A stretch of 64,000 nt of DNA from Dasypus novemcinctus (Eukaryota; Chordata; Mammalia; Cingulata; Dasypodidae). Shown here one piece after another: positions 45,290 through 58,220 of this stretch. The notes beneath the pieces were generated by a model that did no database searches, was not told the DNA's origin, and saw nothing but the letters and a program-made list of their open reading frames with translations. The number at the start of each line of letters is the position of its first letter. The stretch's first letter is position 1. The stretch spans positions 113,825,263-113,889,262 of the forward strand of contig NC_080677.1 of the NCBI RefSeq assembly GCF_030445035.2, read 5' to 3'. Both the position numbers and the translations under genes were made by a program.

Positions 45290-47110
45290 TGTGGGAATGG
45301 AAATCAGAAGTTCAGTTTTGAATATTTTAAATTAGACATGACAAGTAGGCATCCAATTGGAATTGTTAAATAGGTAACCAAGTCTGCGGTTCAAGAAAGA
45401 GATCCTGGATGAAGATGTATGTTTAAGACTCATCAGCATTCGGATGGTATTTAATTCCAAGAGACAAGATGAGATCAAGGCAGTGAATCAGATAGAGGAG
45501 AGAAGTCCCAGGTATGATTCCTGGGGTCCTCCAATGTTTAAAAATCATAAATAAGAGTAGGAACTAGCAGAGGGAATCAAGAAGAATGGCCAGTGAAGTA
45601 GAAAGGAATGAACTGAGTGTGATGTACTAGAAGCCAAAGGAATAAACAGCTTCCAAAGGAGGAAGTGAGTGACTGTCAAATGTTGTGGATAGGTTTAGTG
45701 AGATGAGAACCAAGAATCGATTGTTGGGTTTGGCAATGTAGAAATATTGATGAGCCAAGGGAATGGTGGGAAAAGCCTGAATGGCATGGGTTCAGTGGAG
45801 GATTGGAGGAAAAGAAGTAGGAACAGTGAGTAGGACAACTCTTTCAATAATTTTTGTTTAAAAAAAGGGGCAGAGGATTGGAATAGTAGCTGGAAAATCA
45901 TGTAGGTTTAATGAGGGTTTCTTTTTTTTAAAATAACCTGATTACAGTGTTCTTGTATGCTCATGGAAATGATCCAGTAGAAAGAGATAAATTGATGATA
46001 TACAAGAGACTTGATAAGTGCTGGAGCAATGTCCTTGGGTAGGTGAGAGAGAATGGAATCCAGAGCATAAGGGGAAGTGTTGACCTTGGATAGGAACTGG
46101 GACAAATCAGACATTATTGCAAGAGAAAAGACAGTGTATGTATGTTGAAAAATAAGATGGTGGGAGTCTTTGAAGTACTCATTAGACTGCCTCCATTTTC
46201 TCAGTGAAATTAAGGAACCAAGTCCATGAGCTAAGAATGAGGAGGAGAGGAAGAGGTTTGGGAAGTTTTCACAGAGGAGAAGATGTTTGAATTTTGGAAA
46301 CAGTAGAATTGCCAGGTGGCACTAAGGGACCCACTGTGGCAATAAATTTTAAATAAAACCTGACAGCTTAGTTGTGTGTTTTCCTCCAGCTGGGTTCAGC
46401 TGCCTGCCTGTTACATGCAAAGTAGTGTTTAGAGTGATGAATCGTGGAATGTCAGTTGGGAAGAGAGGGTGGGTGGCTGTGGAATGCTGGAAGACAAAAT
46501 CATTGGAGGATAGGTGCTCAAGGAATGAAAAGTTCAGGGTATTAGAAGGATCAAATACATGGGTATTGAAATTAATGAGAATTATGACAAAAATAGTATT
46601 GTAAAGAGTTACAACCAGGAGCCAACATATTCTAGAAATGAAGAGGACTAACTTAGGGATCAGTAAATGACTGTAACAAAGAGGGGTAATGAGTGGTATT
46701 TTTTAGAGAGCAGTGAGAGATGGAAAATGGTATGAGAAGCAAGAAGGACACCTCCTCTACCTCCAGGCTCTGTGAATCAAGGAGTATGGATGCTGAAAGA
46801 GCTGTAAAAATCTGAGGAGAAGTAAAGTTTTCATTGGAACATGAAGTTGGAAGGAACAGTCAAAAGAAGAATTTGTGGATATATGGGTTTTGCAAACAAC
46901 TGATTCTGAGTTCTGGGAGAACTAGGAAGAAGTCTTAGCTGGAGATGCACGGAGCCAGTCGGGGATGAGATTCGGGGTGGTACAGACCAATCTGGGGAGT
47001 CTTGGGAATCTTGCAGAATGTCTGGTTCATATGACACAGTCCTGAGGCAGACTGTAGGGGTGAGAGTGGGACTATACCAGAGGAGGCAGAGGTTTCCTTT
47101 CAGGAACATG
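45290..47110 (-). mobile_element. L2 LINE reverse-transcriptase relic
   Basis: Plus-strand text follows the reverse complement of the L2 ORF: AGTTCAGTTTTGAATATT, AAGTAGGCATCCAATTGG, CTCATCAGCATTCGGATGG, GATTCCTGGGGTCCTCC, GTAGAAAGGAATGAACTG, TTAGTGAGATGAGAACC, TTGTTGGGTTTGGCAATG. On the minus strand a 68-codon frame at 45,695-45,901 still shows the L2 stretch that follows HSTETAL-type residues (seen here as STEPMPF). The block after 46,200 fits the upstream part of the same ORF less well. Inactive, with many stops. Confidence 0.68.
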
Positions 47111-47214
47111 CAAAATTATGGGGCTCCGTTTTCACTCTTACTGAAGGCTGGGTGGAGGGTTGGGAAGGGACTGTTTACTAGAAGCACATGAATCTCTAGG
47201 GACTACCTTCACTC

Positions 47215-47370
47215 CTACAAAATAATCTTTTCATGTTTTAATAACCTGTGTACCTGTTAGTCTTCCACACAACTTGAAATTTGTCTCGCTCATGTCTGTG
47301 TTGCTAGTCCTAGCATCCTCCTGTAATATAGTCAGTATTCAATGCATGCTCATCGAATGAATGGATTAAG
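47215..47370 (+). repeat. L2 3' end fragment
   Basis: CTCATGTCTGTGTTGCTAGTC, AGTCAGTATTCAATGCATGC and ATCGAATGAATGGATTAA follow the plus-strand L2 3' terminus. Confidence 0.5.
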
Positions 47371-48009
47371 TAATGATAAATTCTTAATATTGAGAAAAAC
47401 AAGCAAACAAAATAAGAAGCAGCTTCTGCTCTCCCCCTGGATCTCTCCTCAACAGACTTCTTCCTCCCGACTCCTGTACTCACTGGAGTCCCACTGTGGC
47501 TTTAGCTCTGCCCTCCACCCTCTCTGTCTTTCTAACTGGTTTTCACCACCATCTTTAACTGGATACAACCAACCCAAACAGATGATACCAATCACCAAGC
47601 TCCAACCTCCTCCCCCCTCACCTGGTCCAGATCACTGCTTGCCAAATTCTGAAAGATCATCTTGATTGAGCACAAGCTTTGCCTCCTTCACTGGTGTATC
47701 TAGAGCCAGCCACGATAGAAACTTTAGTGACCTGCAGAATTAGTATCTTGCTTCATCCCCTCCATCAGAAATGCAATCTCTCTTCTTGATTGTTGTTGGG
47801 CCTTTAGTATAATTAGTTAATGATAGTATCCTGTCTTGTAAGGGAATAGTCATTCTAATTAGCTTCAGGAAGCTTCAATTTGAAAACTCCTGGAAGGGAA
47901 TATGATGGGTAGATTAGGGACGTTGGTTTGACTGATACTAACTGGAGATTTACTTTAAAAGATTTAAATTCTACATTTAGAATTGTCTATTTTTGTAAGA
48001 ATGATGTTT
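47371..48009. other. Unclassified sequence
   Basis: A 107-codon frame (47,342-47,665), rich in Ser/Pro/Leu, lies in C/T-rich DNA with no supporting signals. No repeat assigned. Confidence 0.35.
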
Positions 48010-48300
48010 ATTTTTAATCAACAGTATTTTTTGTCATGCTGTGGTGAATCCTGAGGGCATTATAGAGGAGGACAAAATCAGGGACTTGGAGATTTTTAGA
48101 AAATACATGATAACACAGAAAACCATAGAGCACAAGGTAAGATAATAGGAGTTAAATGATAGAAAGCAGAGTTCAAACCCTAGCCAGAGAATAGAGGGTT
48201 TAAATAGAAGCTGGAATGATCCAGTAATCATTCTTGGAGGAGAAGGAGTTTCAAATGGACCTTGAGGATTAAGTAGAATTAAGACAGAGAAGAAAAGAAA
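48010..48300 (-). repeat. L2 3' region fragment
   Basis: Text such as ATACATGATAACACAG, AAATAGAAGCTGGAATGATCC and GGAGAAGGAGTTTCAAATGG, GACCTTGAGGATTAAG follows the reverse complement of L2 near its 3' end (GGAGGTGACATTTGAGCTGGGCCTTGAAGG-type). Confidence 0.5.
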
Positions 48301-48479
48301 ATAAAGAAAATGTTCTTGTGGAGGTTTCTACATTAAGTGGAGGTTATTTACATTAAAAGGCAATAATGCAAACATTCTTGTGAGACTCTATGGTGAATTT
48401 ATTGACCTGATGACAGTGGAAGGTGAATATACAGGGGTAATGAAAGGAAGGGTTGAGTCAACTGTGGTGGTCATGAAAC

Positions 48480-49490
48480 TGGACTTCTCAGATATTCTCC
48501 TGTGGGAGTATAATTGACTGAATCTTCAGTCGCTGTACTATAAAGTCCACATTCTTGCTGAAGTCATGCTTCCAAGTGAGCTTGGCTGTGATATTATGTC
48601 TGGACCACCCCTGGGAGATGTGGGAATCCTCTGATGGACAACTTTGTCTTGAGGACTGTATTAGTCAGTTAAAGGAATGCTGATGCAAAATATCAGAAAT
48701 TGGTTGGTTTTCATAAAGGGTATTTATTTGGGGTAGGAGCTTACAGGTACCAGGCCATAAAGCATAAGTTATTTCCCTCACCAAAGTCTATTTTCACGTG
48801 TTGGAACAAGACGGCTGCTGATGTCTATGAGGGTTCAGGCTTCCTGTGTTCCTCTGGGCTCAGAGCCTCTGTTTTCTCCACAAGGTCAGCTGTAGACTAT
48901 CAAGTGAATGGCTCTGTCTCTCTCCCTGGGGTCTCTGCTGTGTCTAAGGAGCTGTCTCCATTCCTCTGTGTTCTTCTCCTAGTTCAGGTCCTCTCTTCCT
49001 GGGGCTTGCTTCTCTTTCCTCTCTGTGCTGACTTCCTGGGGCTCCAGCTTAAGACTTCAGCATCAAACTCCAACATCAAAACTCAAACATCAGAAAACCC
49101 TAACTCTGTCCTTTGCTATACCTTTTATCAATGCCCTAATGACATGGCCCAATCAAAGCCCTAATCGCAAGGTACATACCAGATTACAAACATAAGCCAG
49201 TATCTATTTTTGGAATTCATAACCATATCAAACTGCTACAAGAACTTCACAAAGGCCTTACCTAACTTTCTTAGAACTGCACTGTAGTTTAAGATGCTTC
49301 CACTCAGCCTACCTTACTTCTCTCCCTCCTGACAAAGGTCAGTCCTCCTCTGAACTGTGATGGTTTATCTAGTTCCCCTGGCTCTTTTTTCCATTTTCCT
49401 TTAAAGGCATTTCCTAAATGAATCTCTTGCACATCTAATATTGTATTGGCATTTGCTTCTCCAAGGACCTGGCCTAATACAAGTGTGGTG
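48480..49490. mobile_element. Old unassigned repeat split by an LTR
   Basis: 48,480-48,656 and 49,241-49,490 look like the two halves of one older repeat; the right end TTTGCTTCTCCAAGGACCTG and GGCCTAATACAAG is LTR-like. The younger LTR at 48,657-49,240 sits between them. Family not identified. Confidence 0.35.
48657..49240 (-). mobile_element. Solo LTR, MaLR-like, 584 bp
   Basis: TG...CA element: starts TGTATTAGTCAGTTAAAGG, ends TCAAACTGCTACA. Flanks AGGAC and AGAAC match at 4 of 5, fitting a 5 bp TSD. The right third is the reverse complement of 35,558-35,753. Minus-strand sense is inferred from CCTTTTATC (a reversed TATA-like AAAAGG box) near the right end. A 154-codon plus-strand frame (48,700-49,164) lies wholly inside and is antisense chance. 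Confidence 0.75.
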
Positions 49491-52400
49491 CCAGATTCAG
49501 GAGGAACTTGATGAGGCAGGATGTAAGGAACTATGGTAAGGTGATTAGTTGTCTTCCCATATGTAGGTAGAATAGATGGTTTTGATATTATGAAAATCAG
49601 TGCATTGATAAGGCAGATTAGAAAAAGGAAGGACCAAGGGAAATCAACTAATAAGCAATTTGTTAGTTTTTGTCCTTGTCTTTGATTTTATCATTTTCTT
49701 CCTCTAGCTCGGCTAAGTTTCTTGTATCTCTCTTATATGACTCTCCTGTTTCTACCTCCAGGCCAGGAAACATATCATCGGATCAGTCTAGAAGGAAGCA
49801 TATGACATAAGTGTGCCTATCAACTCTCTCTCCCTGTCAGTTAACAACCATTTGGCTGCAGTTGGTCTACCAACTCTCTCTCCCTCTTGTCTTTTTCCAT
49901 TACTGCCTACTAGCCCAGCATCATTTACTTGGAGTAGTGCAAGAAGAAAACCTGTGCTAGCTGAGTAGGTGGAATTATATCACTATAATCAATTAAAATA
50001 TATGGATAGGCTAGAGAAGTTGTATACCTTGTTTTTCAAAATATTCTATTGGATTTGACATTTCTCTAATATCTTTACCAATTTATTTTTCAGACATCCC
50101 AAAGGATTACAAGTGTAGTTAATTCAACAGGTGATTTCAGATATAAAAATGTAACTCAAATGCTTCAAAAAGAAACTAAAAATAAAAAGAATCAATTTTA
50201 TTGTGATTATTTATCATTATGCATATTTAGAACCAATTAATTACCATGTTAATTATAGAATTTGAAAGTTTCTATCTCATTAACGTACATTATCTCATGT
50301 GTCTTTAGTCAAGAAGTTAAAATATAGAAATTTAAAATTGTCTGTTGAAGACATTTTAAGAGTCCCTGACATTGGGAACAAATGTGTAGAAGGATATGAC
50401 TCTACCATCTTTTGATTGCAGTCTACATTAATCTTTCATTTTTTGGGTAAGTGTGAGCAGGCAATATGTGTCATTCCAGTTTAAGTAATCTTAAAAGAGA
50501 GAGAAAGAAATATGCTTGGCTGCATTATATTTTATAATATCCTTCAAATACATAATCATTTAAATTTTGAATAGATATTTATTAGTAATTCAAAGAGCAA
50601 ATTTCTATTATCAGGGGGAGTATTAGAAGGTTAAAAAAAAGCCAAGTGAATTGCTCTTGAAGAGTCATCTGCTGATCTTTAGAAACAAAAACTAGGATTT
50701 ATTTAATAGAGTGACAGGTTAGGAGAAAATGAGAGGTATAGATTAATTTGGAAAGAACCTAGCAGTTTATTGTTAAGCCACTGTATGTTTTCTACCAATA
50801 TCTTTCTTTCCTCAATGTCCAATTGGATATATGAGACTGTGTTACAAAGTTCAAGTCTGTAAACACTTAATATTATATATGTTATAAGTCTCCATTGATC
50901 TGTCAAGTTGCATACTTTAAGACTATTAAATATGACAGAGTTGTTTTCAACCAGTATAGACCTTCTGGCCTACAAATGTCTCCATCTCTTTTGAGAGCCA
51001 CTTTGGCTCAGTAAGTGAAAGAATGCGTTTCACATCAAATAATCTCAACTATTAAGACATCTCCTCCACAAAGGAGCTCTTTTTGCTAGGATTAGCTTTT
51101 AGTTTTAGCTTCATATTCTTGTCACTGTCTGGATTTACTCTATCTTCTATCAGCAATGCTGAGATAGCCACATCCTGAACCTGGTTCATGCCTAAGACCT
51201 CACCAAGAGACACCAAGCAGTTGGAATATATTGGATCCCATAAGTTAGACATTCAAGAGGCTAAATATCACAGGGAGTCAGTTGAAGCAGAATATTTGAT
51301 CTCATTCTCATTTCCTGAACCCCCATGCAGCCCAATAAGTGAATAATGGATCACACAGCTTCTTCTGATCACGGTTGATGGGGTTATGGGTGAATGCTTA
51401 GCCCGAAGTTGATCAACACATTACATTGACCTGTGACCTGTGCCATGGCTTGTTATGAAGAGTTGTCTGCCCAAACATAGAAAAGTTGAGTCTAGCAAAT
51501 TCTGTCTGTTTACAATTTGAACTCAGACAGGACAGTTGGTATCAACGGTGGGTATTGGAGCTGAGAGGTTACAAAGTAGAGTTGACACTAATCACTATCC
51601 TGAGTCATGTGTAAGATAAATGAGCAAAAATTTTGTTATAAAAAAAAGCTCTCAGATGATGAGCGACATGTGACACAGGAGGATAGAGTAGCCTCAGTTC
51701 CTGATTTTCTAATTCCCAGTTTCAGTTTATGTGAGGTCTAGGTATAATTTATATCCTGTCCCCACTCTCAGTGGAATTTTTGTATCACACAAATCACTAC
51801 CCTTTTTTGTGTGTACATTGTACCTTTAATCAAGAGACATCTGACTTAAAGGCCAAAAAGTAAAGCAGACTTTATTATCTATATATTCATATAATTGCAT
51901 AGGGGATGCCAAATGAGTTCCTACCCTGGGGCAGATGCTATTTATTGTTTGTCAGTTAATAACCATTTACTTAAAGAAATTGCTAGAGTTCCTGGATTTT
52001 CCACTTACCAATTTTCGAATACTGGAGAAGGTGGGAACTTCATCAAGTATATTTAGTTTGTTTTAGCTTTTAAAATACTTGAAAGAACTTATGATATCAC
52101 TTTTTGCTTGCATGTATGTGCTCAGAAGCAAAACCATTCCTGAGCAGTCCCTTTCTGTTCAGCCCTTTTAAGTTATCAAGTTGACTTTTATAGACACAAA
52201 GTCAGTTTTGAATATTTTTGTTTATTTTGCTACATTGATTGAACTTATCAGAGATTTTGGGGGGTTTCCAAATTAATGGATGAAATTTTAAGAGTAAGGA
52301 CACTTTGAAGTGACCTGTGAGGTCACATGATCAATGTATTCAGCCAAACACTGGAGAAAACTCCAGCAGCTATAACACTAGTTGGATTTCATTGGTAATC

Positions 52401-52899
52401 CCATGATTTGAGTGGGTGAGACTCTGCTGAGTCAGTAGATGGGACAAAGAACTTAAATTTCCTTGAAATTCTGTGGTAGAAACTTTTTCTGCTTGACTTT
52501 ATAAATAACCATCTCACCTTTGCTTTCGAAGAGTAGCTGGTATAGGAGCAGAAACTGGAGACAGGGTTCACTGAATTAGATTGTTTGTCGTAGAGAAAGT
52601 TAGTGTTGGTAACCAGAGCAATGGAATGCTGTTTACATTTGCTAGGAAATGGGTGATTGCTTCATGAGTATTTTTTAACTCTAGTTGTCTCCTGTAGGGT
52701 CCAAATTGTTATCAGTGCATCTTTGGAGGTGGGCAAGGTTTATGGCCAGGACTTGCTGGAAGGAGTCTGTCTATAAGATCATGCTAAAGGAAGGGTCGGC
52801 AAGCAGTTACAGTCTCAAAATATAGACATGTACCTTCTTGAATTGGTTAGAGGTTAGAACGGACTTTTAAAATTTTGCTCTTTTTGACCACAGACTCCT
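49491..52899. other. Unclassified, probably unique sequence
   Basis: The longest stretch (3.4 kb) without a recognised element. AT-rich at 50.0-50.7 kb. A short direct repeat, CCAACTCTCTCTCCCT-like, occurs twice at about 49,820 and 49,870. No coding frame exceeds 70 codons. Confidence 0.4.
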
Positions 52900-53215
52900 A
52901 TTTTAGTTTTTAAAGGTTTTTTAACTTTTTATTTTGAAGAAATTATAGACTCATAGGAAGTTTTAAAAATAGAACAGAGAAGTCCCAAGTATCTTTCACC
53001 CAGTTCTCGTCAATGACAGCATCTTACAGAAATATAGTACAATATCAAATCCAGGAAACTATTATTAGTACAATATACAGACATTATTCAGATAGAAAGA
53101 TCTTTTATAAAACAAGAAATAATTCAGAACTACAACCTTCCTGTCGAGAATCTGTTCTTTTAACAGGAAAGTACCTGATTATTTGTTGTCTGTTGAGCAC
53201 TTTTCCATACTTTGC
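52900..53215 (-). mobile_element. L1 3' UTR fragment
   Basis: ACTTTTTATTTTGAAGAAATT, AACAGAGAAGTCCCAAGTATC, TTTCACCCAGTTCTCGTC, ACAGAAATATAGTACAATATC and CAGACATTATTCAGAT follow reverse-strand L1 3' UTR text shared across mammals. Confidence 0.72.
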
Positions 53216-54859
53216 AGAGGTAAATCAGCAGAAACTTAGCTCTTTTTAAAAAATTACACTTCTTCTAAAAGATTATCTCCAAAAATATTGATCTGTTAAG
53301 AAAAAAACAAAGTCATTGGTTCATTTTACAAAAGCTAAACCAGGGGGAAGGCAGAAATCAGTTGGCACAAAATATTTAGAAAGCTAAGTGAAGCAGGAAT
53401 TTTCTTACTTATTCTCTCAAAAGGGGGTCTTTCAGGATAGAAGATATTCTTCTTTATTTCCCCATACAGATACGGAATTTGCCTGAAAAGTCACAGGTAT
53501 ATGGCAACAAGATTGGAATTCTCGAACAATGGTTTGAAATCCATTTAATTATACACTCATTTGTAATCAGCCCACAGGACTTTACTCTTTTATCTTTTTA
53601 TTGGTTAATTGCTTTTGAGTTGTATGTACATAGATCACATTCCTTGTATTAGGAGGCAATACCTACACACACATACACACACACAGTTCTTATTTTTTTC
53701 CCTCAAGTGAACTTACACTGATCTGAGTAAGATTACCTAAATATTCTGAGTGGGAAAAAATATTTTACTCCTCAAGAGTCATACTTTATCAGTGGTGAAT
53801 TTAGTTTTGAGGGGTAAGAACAAAACATCATAAATGTGGAAGTACTCTCTTAAGGTCAACATTGAACTTGATAATATCTAGACTAGATTTAAGACGGAAC
53901 TGAAGTGTCAGCTAGAGTTTCATCCAACCCACTTTTCACTTTTTAGCTCTTAATGCTGGTTGACAAAAGGAAAAGTAAATTGCTTTCTGATAATTTTTGC
54001 AGAACTGTTTAAAGCATGCATGCATCTTATTCATGTGCTTCTCTGTTTTTGAAGGGTTCAATGTTTATTTGGGGGAGTGTTACATCAAATGTCTATTCAG
54101 AATCAGACCCCAGACTCTGCCAGAGATATCTTGGATGCATGGTCTACTTCAGAGGAAGATTCCATGTTTCCTAACCAATTTAACCCTATTTTTCATACCG
54201 AAGAGCAAGGTAATTAGATTTTTCTCTTTCAGGCAAAAATTATTTTTAGACTGAATTTAGTGGGTAATGTTTCTTTGCTCAGTGAATCTTTCAATTACTC
54301 CACTCTGGAAAATGTAACTCAATGAACTGTCTTTGTGCAAAAGCTTTTATGGTCACCAAACAGGCCAGAGAGTATAGCTGTGCTGCTCCAAGAGGCAACT
54401 GGATGTAATGTGAAGATGGTGTCTATGACACACATCCAAGATCGAAAGCAGTCTACTGGATGACAAAAGACAACATACCAACATTTTTGCTTATTTGTAA
54501 AGGGAAACTTTGGGAGGAAGAAACAAATTGGGTGCTAGTGGTATGTGGTGGAGATTTCAATCACATACAATCACCAAGGAAAATCTAAACTGGCCACTCT
54601 AAAGTGCTTTCTTTGAAAGGAAAAAGTAAATCCAAGCCAAAAATCCCAGGCAAATTTCCTCTCCTTCTTAATCTTCTATGAGCTCTTTTGATTTTGTACG
54701 AAGCTAGAGGGACTAAGGACAAGGAGCCTGACCAGATAGTGTAGTGACCCCAGGTGAGGCCCAGGGGAAAGGAAAAAGGCCTGGGGCAGGAGAGCACATG
54801 TGAGACAAGAATGACACTTCGTGGGAAATTAAGTATTTTTTACCCATTTCATCCTACCC
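53216..54859. other. Unclassified, with (CA)n at 53,665-53,686
   Basis: A short CA microsatellite lies at 53,665-53,686. The rest is unassigned. Frames of 70-85 codons (53,997 plus; 54,585 minus) are unsupported. Confidence 0.4.
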
Positions 54860-55125
54860 TCTTTCACTCAGGTAATTTCCATTCTTCTTTCAAGTTTCAA
54901 CTTAGATATCACTTTCCCAGGAAGCTTAACTGACTCAAGTTCGACCTGTCTCTTCCCTTTTTCTGTGTTCTGACAATGCATAATACCTTTTCTTGAACAG
55001 CATTGTAGTATTTAATTTTTACCTCCCGACTAGACTGGAAGTGTAATCGGACTGGGCCATATCTCTTGTTTATAATTTTATCTTCTTTGCCTAGATTTGT
55101 GTCAAGTATACAGTAAATGCTTAAT
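54860..55125 (+). repeat. L2 3' end
   Basis: TTCAAGTTTCAACTTAGATATC, CCCAGGAAGCTTAACTGAC, CCTCCCGACTAGACTGGAAG and GTATACAGTAAATGCTTAATA match the plus-strand L2 3' end. An (AAAC)n tract follows at 55,222-55,250. Confidence 0.75.
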
Positions 55126-55389
55126 ATATATGTGTTGTTTTGGGTTGATGTCATGAGGCCAAAATGATAATTCCCACACTCCTAATGTTTGGTATACTCC
55201 ATATTGCTTAATAAAAGTGTTAAAAAAACAAACAAACAAACAAACAAAACATCTTAACATAGTGCAATAGTACTGAAATCATCTCTACCAATCGTTGGAA
55301 AATTTAGTCAGGAATTAAAAAGCAATCATAAAGAGCATTACAGTAAACTGTGATGACTACACATGAAACACATGTGTTTTTTTTATAAT

Positions 55390-55535
55390 AATATATTTTA
55401 AATTTATTTTTAAAAGATACATAGGTCACACAAAATGTTATATTAAAAAAACAGAAGGTTCCCATTTACCCCACTCCCCACACCCCACACTTTTCCCACA
55501 TCAACAACTTCTTTCATTAGTGTGGTAGAAACACA
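55390..55535 (-). mobile_element. L1 3' UTR, xenarthran type
   Basis: AAAACAGAAGGTTCCCATTT, CCCACACCCCACACTTTTCC and TTTCATTAGTGTGGTAGAA share block order with 3440-3540. Reverse-strand L1 3' end. Confidence 0.6.
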
Positions 55536-56699
55536 TGTTTTTAAAGAATGGATTAGTATAACCCTGAAAATACACATTGGCCTATAAACTCACACCCTGA
55601 AAGAAAACAGCAACTGTAATAGTGGATCTAAGGAAAATCAGGCACCATCTTGAAATTATATTAATGAGCCTGTCTTCATCCTTCTCTTCTTTCAGTTTGA
55701 GTTTTCTGAGGAATTTGGATTTTAGGGGAAATTTTGATATCATGTCTACACATAAGTTGATCAGAAATGTCAATAAGTTTAACTTTCAGTCCATACTGAT
55801 GAGGTGGTCTGTCTACATTGTAGTTAGATGAAGCTGATTTGATTGTCATACCACTGTGGATGGATAATGAACTAAGAGCTATGCTTAGAATAGTTTTTGG
55901 AGCCATCATCTATCTCTTTCCTTCAAAAGTTTAGCAATTAATTCTTATAAAAATGTGTAAACTATGACACACTGAACTCCTCTGCTCACCAGACACTTAC
56001 TATAAGGGAAGGTCCTAAGCAATCAATAAAAGTGTTGAAACTAAAATCACAAGACAAAATTCAACACTTGACAACTTTGTGGCACCTCACCAAATTCTTG
56101 CTAGAGACAATGCCAGTCCTTGGACAACTCTTTATTATATTGGGCACAGTACCACTTGCTAAGTTGAAGTTATATATTGAGTATAAATCAGAAGTGTTAG
56201 TTTTTGGAATTTTCAAATTGATGAAGTATGAATAGCTATTTTTTTACTATGCCAATATCTGGGCCAAGGTTTTCCATATACGTGAGAATGTGTTAGCTCT
56301 CTTTGCTATGCATTCACTATCGATTTATTTGGCAAATGATATTAGGTAAATGAGATGAAGGGAACCTTTCTAAAATTTCTAGAATCCTGTGTCTGACTAA
56401 GATGTGAATTCAGTTAGTTCAGTTTTTTTCAGTTATGGTATGAGCAAGATATTTAGTACTCTGGGGCATTATTCTTCAGGTGAATGCTGTATTGTAGTGA
56501 TTTTTATAAGCAACTTGGCAAGTTTAATGACTTGTAATATTATTATAGAAACTTTCTATCTTGCCTACATTGCTCCTGTATTGTTGTAAGTACCCAATAG
56601 TAGTTGTATGCGTGAATGTTAACATTCCTTATAAAAATAAACACTGGCGCTTCTTAGTATAAAAACATTTTAAATTTCTAAAACATCTCTTACCATCTC
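55536..56699. other. Unclassified, with weak minus-strand frames
   Basis: Two overlapping minus-strand frames at 55,582-55,773 and 55,676-55,909. The latter starts MMAPKTILSIALSS with a hydrophobic start and an acceptable context. Neither resembles a known family. No repeat is recognised. Confidence 0.3.
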
Positions 56700-56950
56700 T
56701 TTTCAAACTTCCTCCCCAAATCCTAGAACAACTTGTTCTACTTCATTTGAACAAAATTAGATATATTTTACTGTGTTTTTCACGCTCTAATTTCTGTTTT
56801 GTATTAGTTATTTTTATCTATCTCCCTGACTATGTTGTGTGTTACTTGAAGGCAGAAATGACACTTCACTTAACCTTTGTTTTCCTTTCTCTCCAGTGTG
56901 ACTAGTACAGTTCTTTACACATGGCAGTTATGCACTCAAGTCAATAGCTA
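56700..56950 (+). repeat. L2-like fragment
   Basis: ACTTGAAGGCAGAAATGACA, TTTTCCTTTCTCTCCAGTG and ACTAGTACAGTTCTTTACAC in order suggest a diverged L2 3' region. Confidence 0.45.
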
Positions 56951-58024
56951 TTGGCTTGTGATGAAATTGATGGTTAGTTCTACAGAAAATAACTGCTTAT
57001 CTGTCCTGCTTTAAGCCTTATCTATCTAAGAGGTCTTGGGTGAGGACCAAATGTGATCATGAAGGTGAAACAAGAATGGACCCTGTAAAGTTCCAACCGC
57101 TGGGTTATTATCACACACATCTTTAGTTTGGACAGCATAACTTTAGAGCCCTTAAGCAAAAATCCTAGAAAATCTTTCTCCATCCAATTTACCCATTATA
57201 AGTCACCAAATAAACTTATCTATCCTGAATCCTCCTCCATGGGTCATCCTTTCTACCCCAATTCTCCCCTCATCTACGTTCCTTAAAATGACAGAGTTGC
57301 TGGAGGCTTGGTTTCATTTTTAGCACTCTTCTCCTATTATACATAGAAATGACGCTACAAGAAAAATTGGGTAATTTTTATGTAAAAGGTGTTTAAGAGA
57401 AAAAGCTAAACAAGTAGCTTAGGCACCAAGTGCTTATTAGAATGAATAAAATATCTAGAATTCACTGGTTAGTTTTGACCATGACCACAGGGGAGCAACA
57501 TCTGCATGAAAAGTAAAAAAATTCAACCTGTTAGATGACTAATTCCAAATAAACAAACATTGTATATCATATAATCCAAACGTCTGATTGATTGACTGTG
57601 AATTTTTCCCTTTTTACCCAGATGACTTCAGCAATAGATAAAGCATGGAGGCTTTCACATTTTACATGGTACTTGGTGTTTTAGAATACAGCTTTTGTGC
57701 TCTTCTTTTTCCCCCTTCTTGCTATTGCCTGGATCTCATTAGAAACCATTAGTGATGTAATATTAAACCTGTGGAATCTTAAACATGCTTTTAAAATCCT
57801 GTAGAATAAAGATGTCTCCCACCAAACCAAAAATGCTGTTGAAATAGACAAAGTTACATTTCTTTAAGAAAAAATGACTCATTCCATAGTTTCCAAACTG
57901 TTTTGACTGAACCTTCTCAAAATAAACTTTCTGCAATATGTAGTCTTCAGTGTCTGACTTTGGAAAAAATCATTTCTCAAAGATACAATTCAATCCTTTT
58001 TTGGGTGTTCATGTATTTTTAAGA
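56951..58024. other. Unclassified sequence
   Basis: No repeat recognised. It leads into the exon-like signal at 58,025. Confidence 0.4.
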
Positions 58025-58220
58025 CTAACCTACTTTTATTTCAATCAGTGAATGACACAATATTAAATAGACATCAGTCTAAAAAGAAAAGTATGTTTGA
58101 AGTGGTCTTAACTCTATGCAAAACAAACCTAAAGAACATGCCATATGATTTTTTAAATGACCACAAAAATAGAATTTCCAGAACATTACCAGAAGGGGGA
58201 TTTGGTCGAGTAAGAATAAC
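58025..58220 (+). other. Possible internal coding exon (58,049-58,209)
   Basis: A branch-point-like CTAAC (58,025-58,029) and pyrimidine tract lead to CAG at 58,046-58,048. A 161-base open stretch follows, ending at CGA before GTAAGA (58,210-58,215), a good donor. The frame reads NDTILNRHQSKKKSMFEVV and later LPEGGFGR with no stop; it stays open for 43 more codons past the donor. The phase would be 1 at the start and 0 at the end. The protein is not recognised and no partner exon was found, so this may be chance. Confidence 0.25.

Noticed and set aside
48700..49164. 154-codon open frame on the plus strand
   Set aside because: Wholly inside a solo LTR and antisense to its inferred direction; no domain is recognisable.
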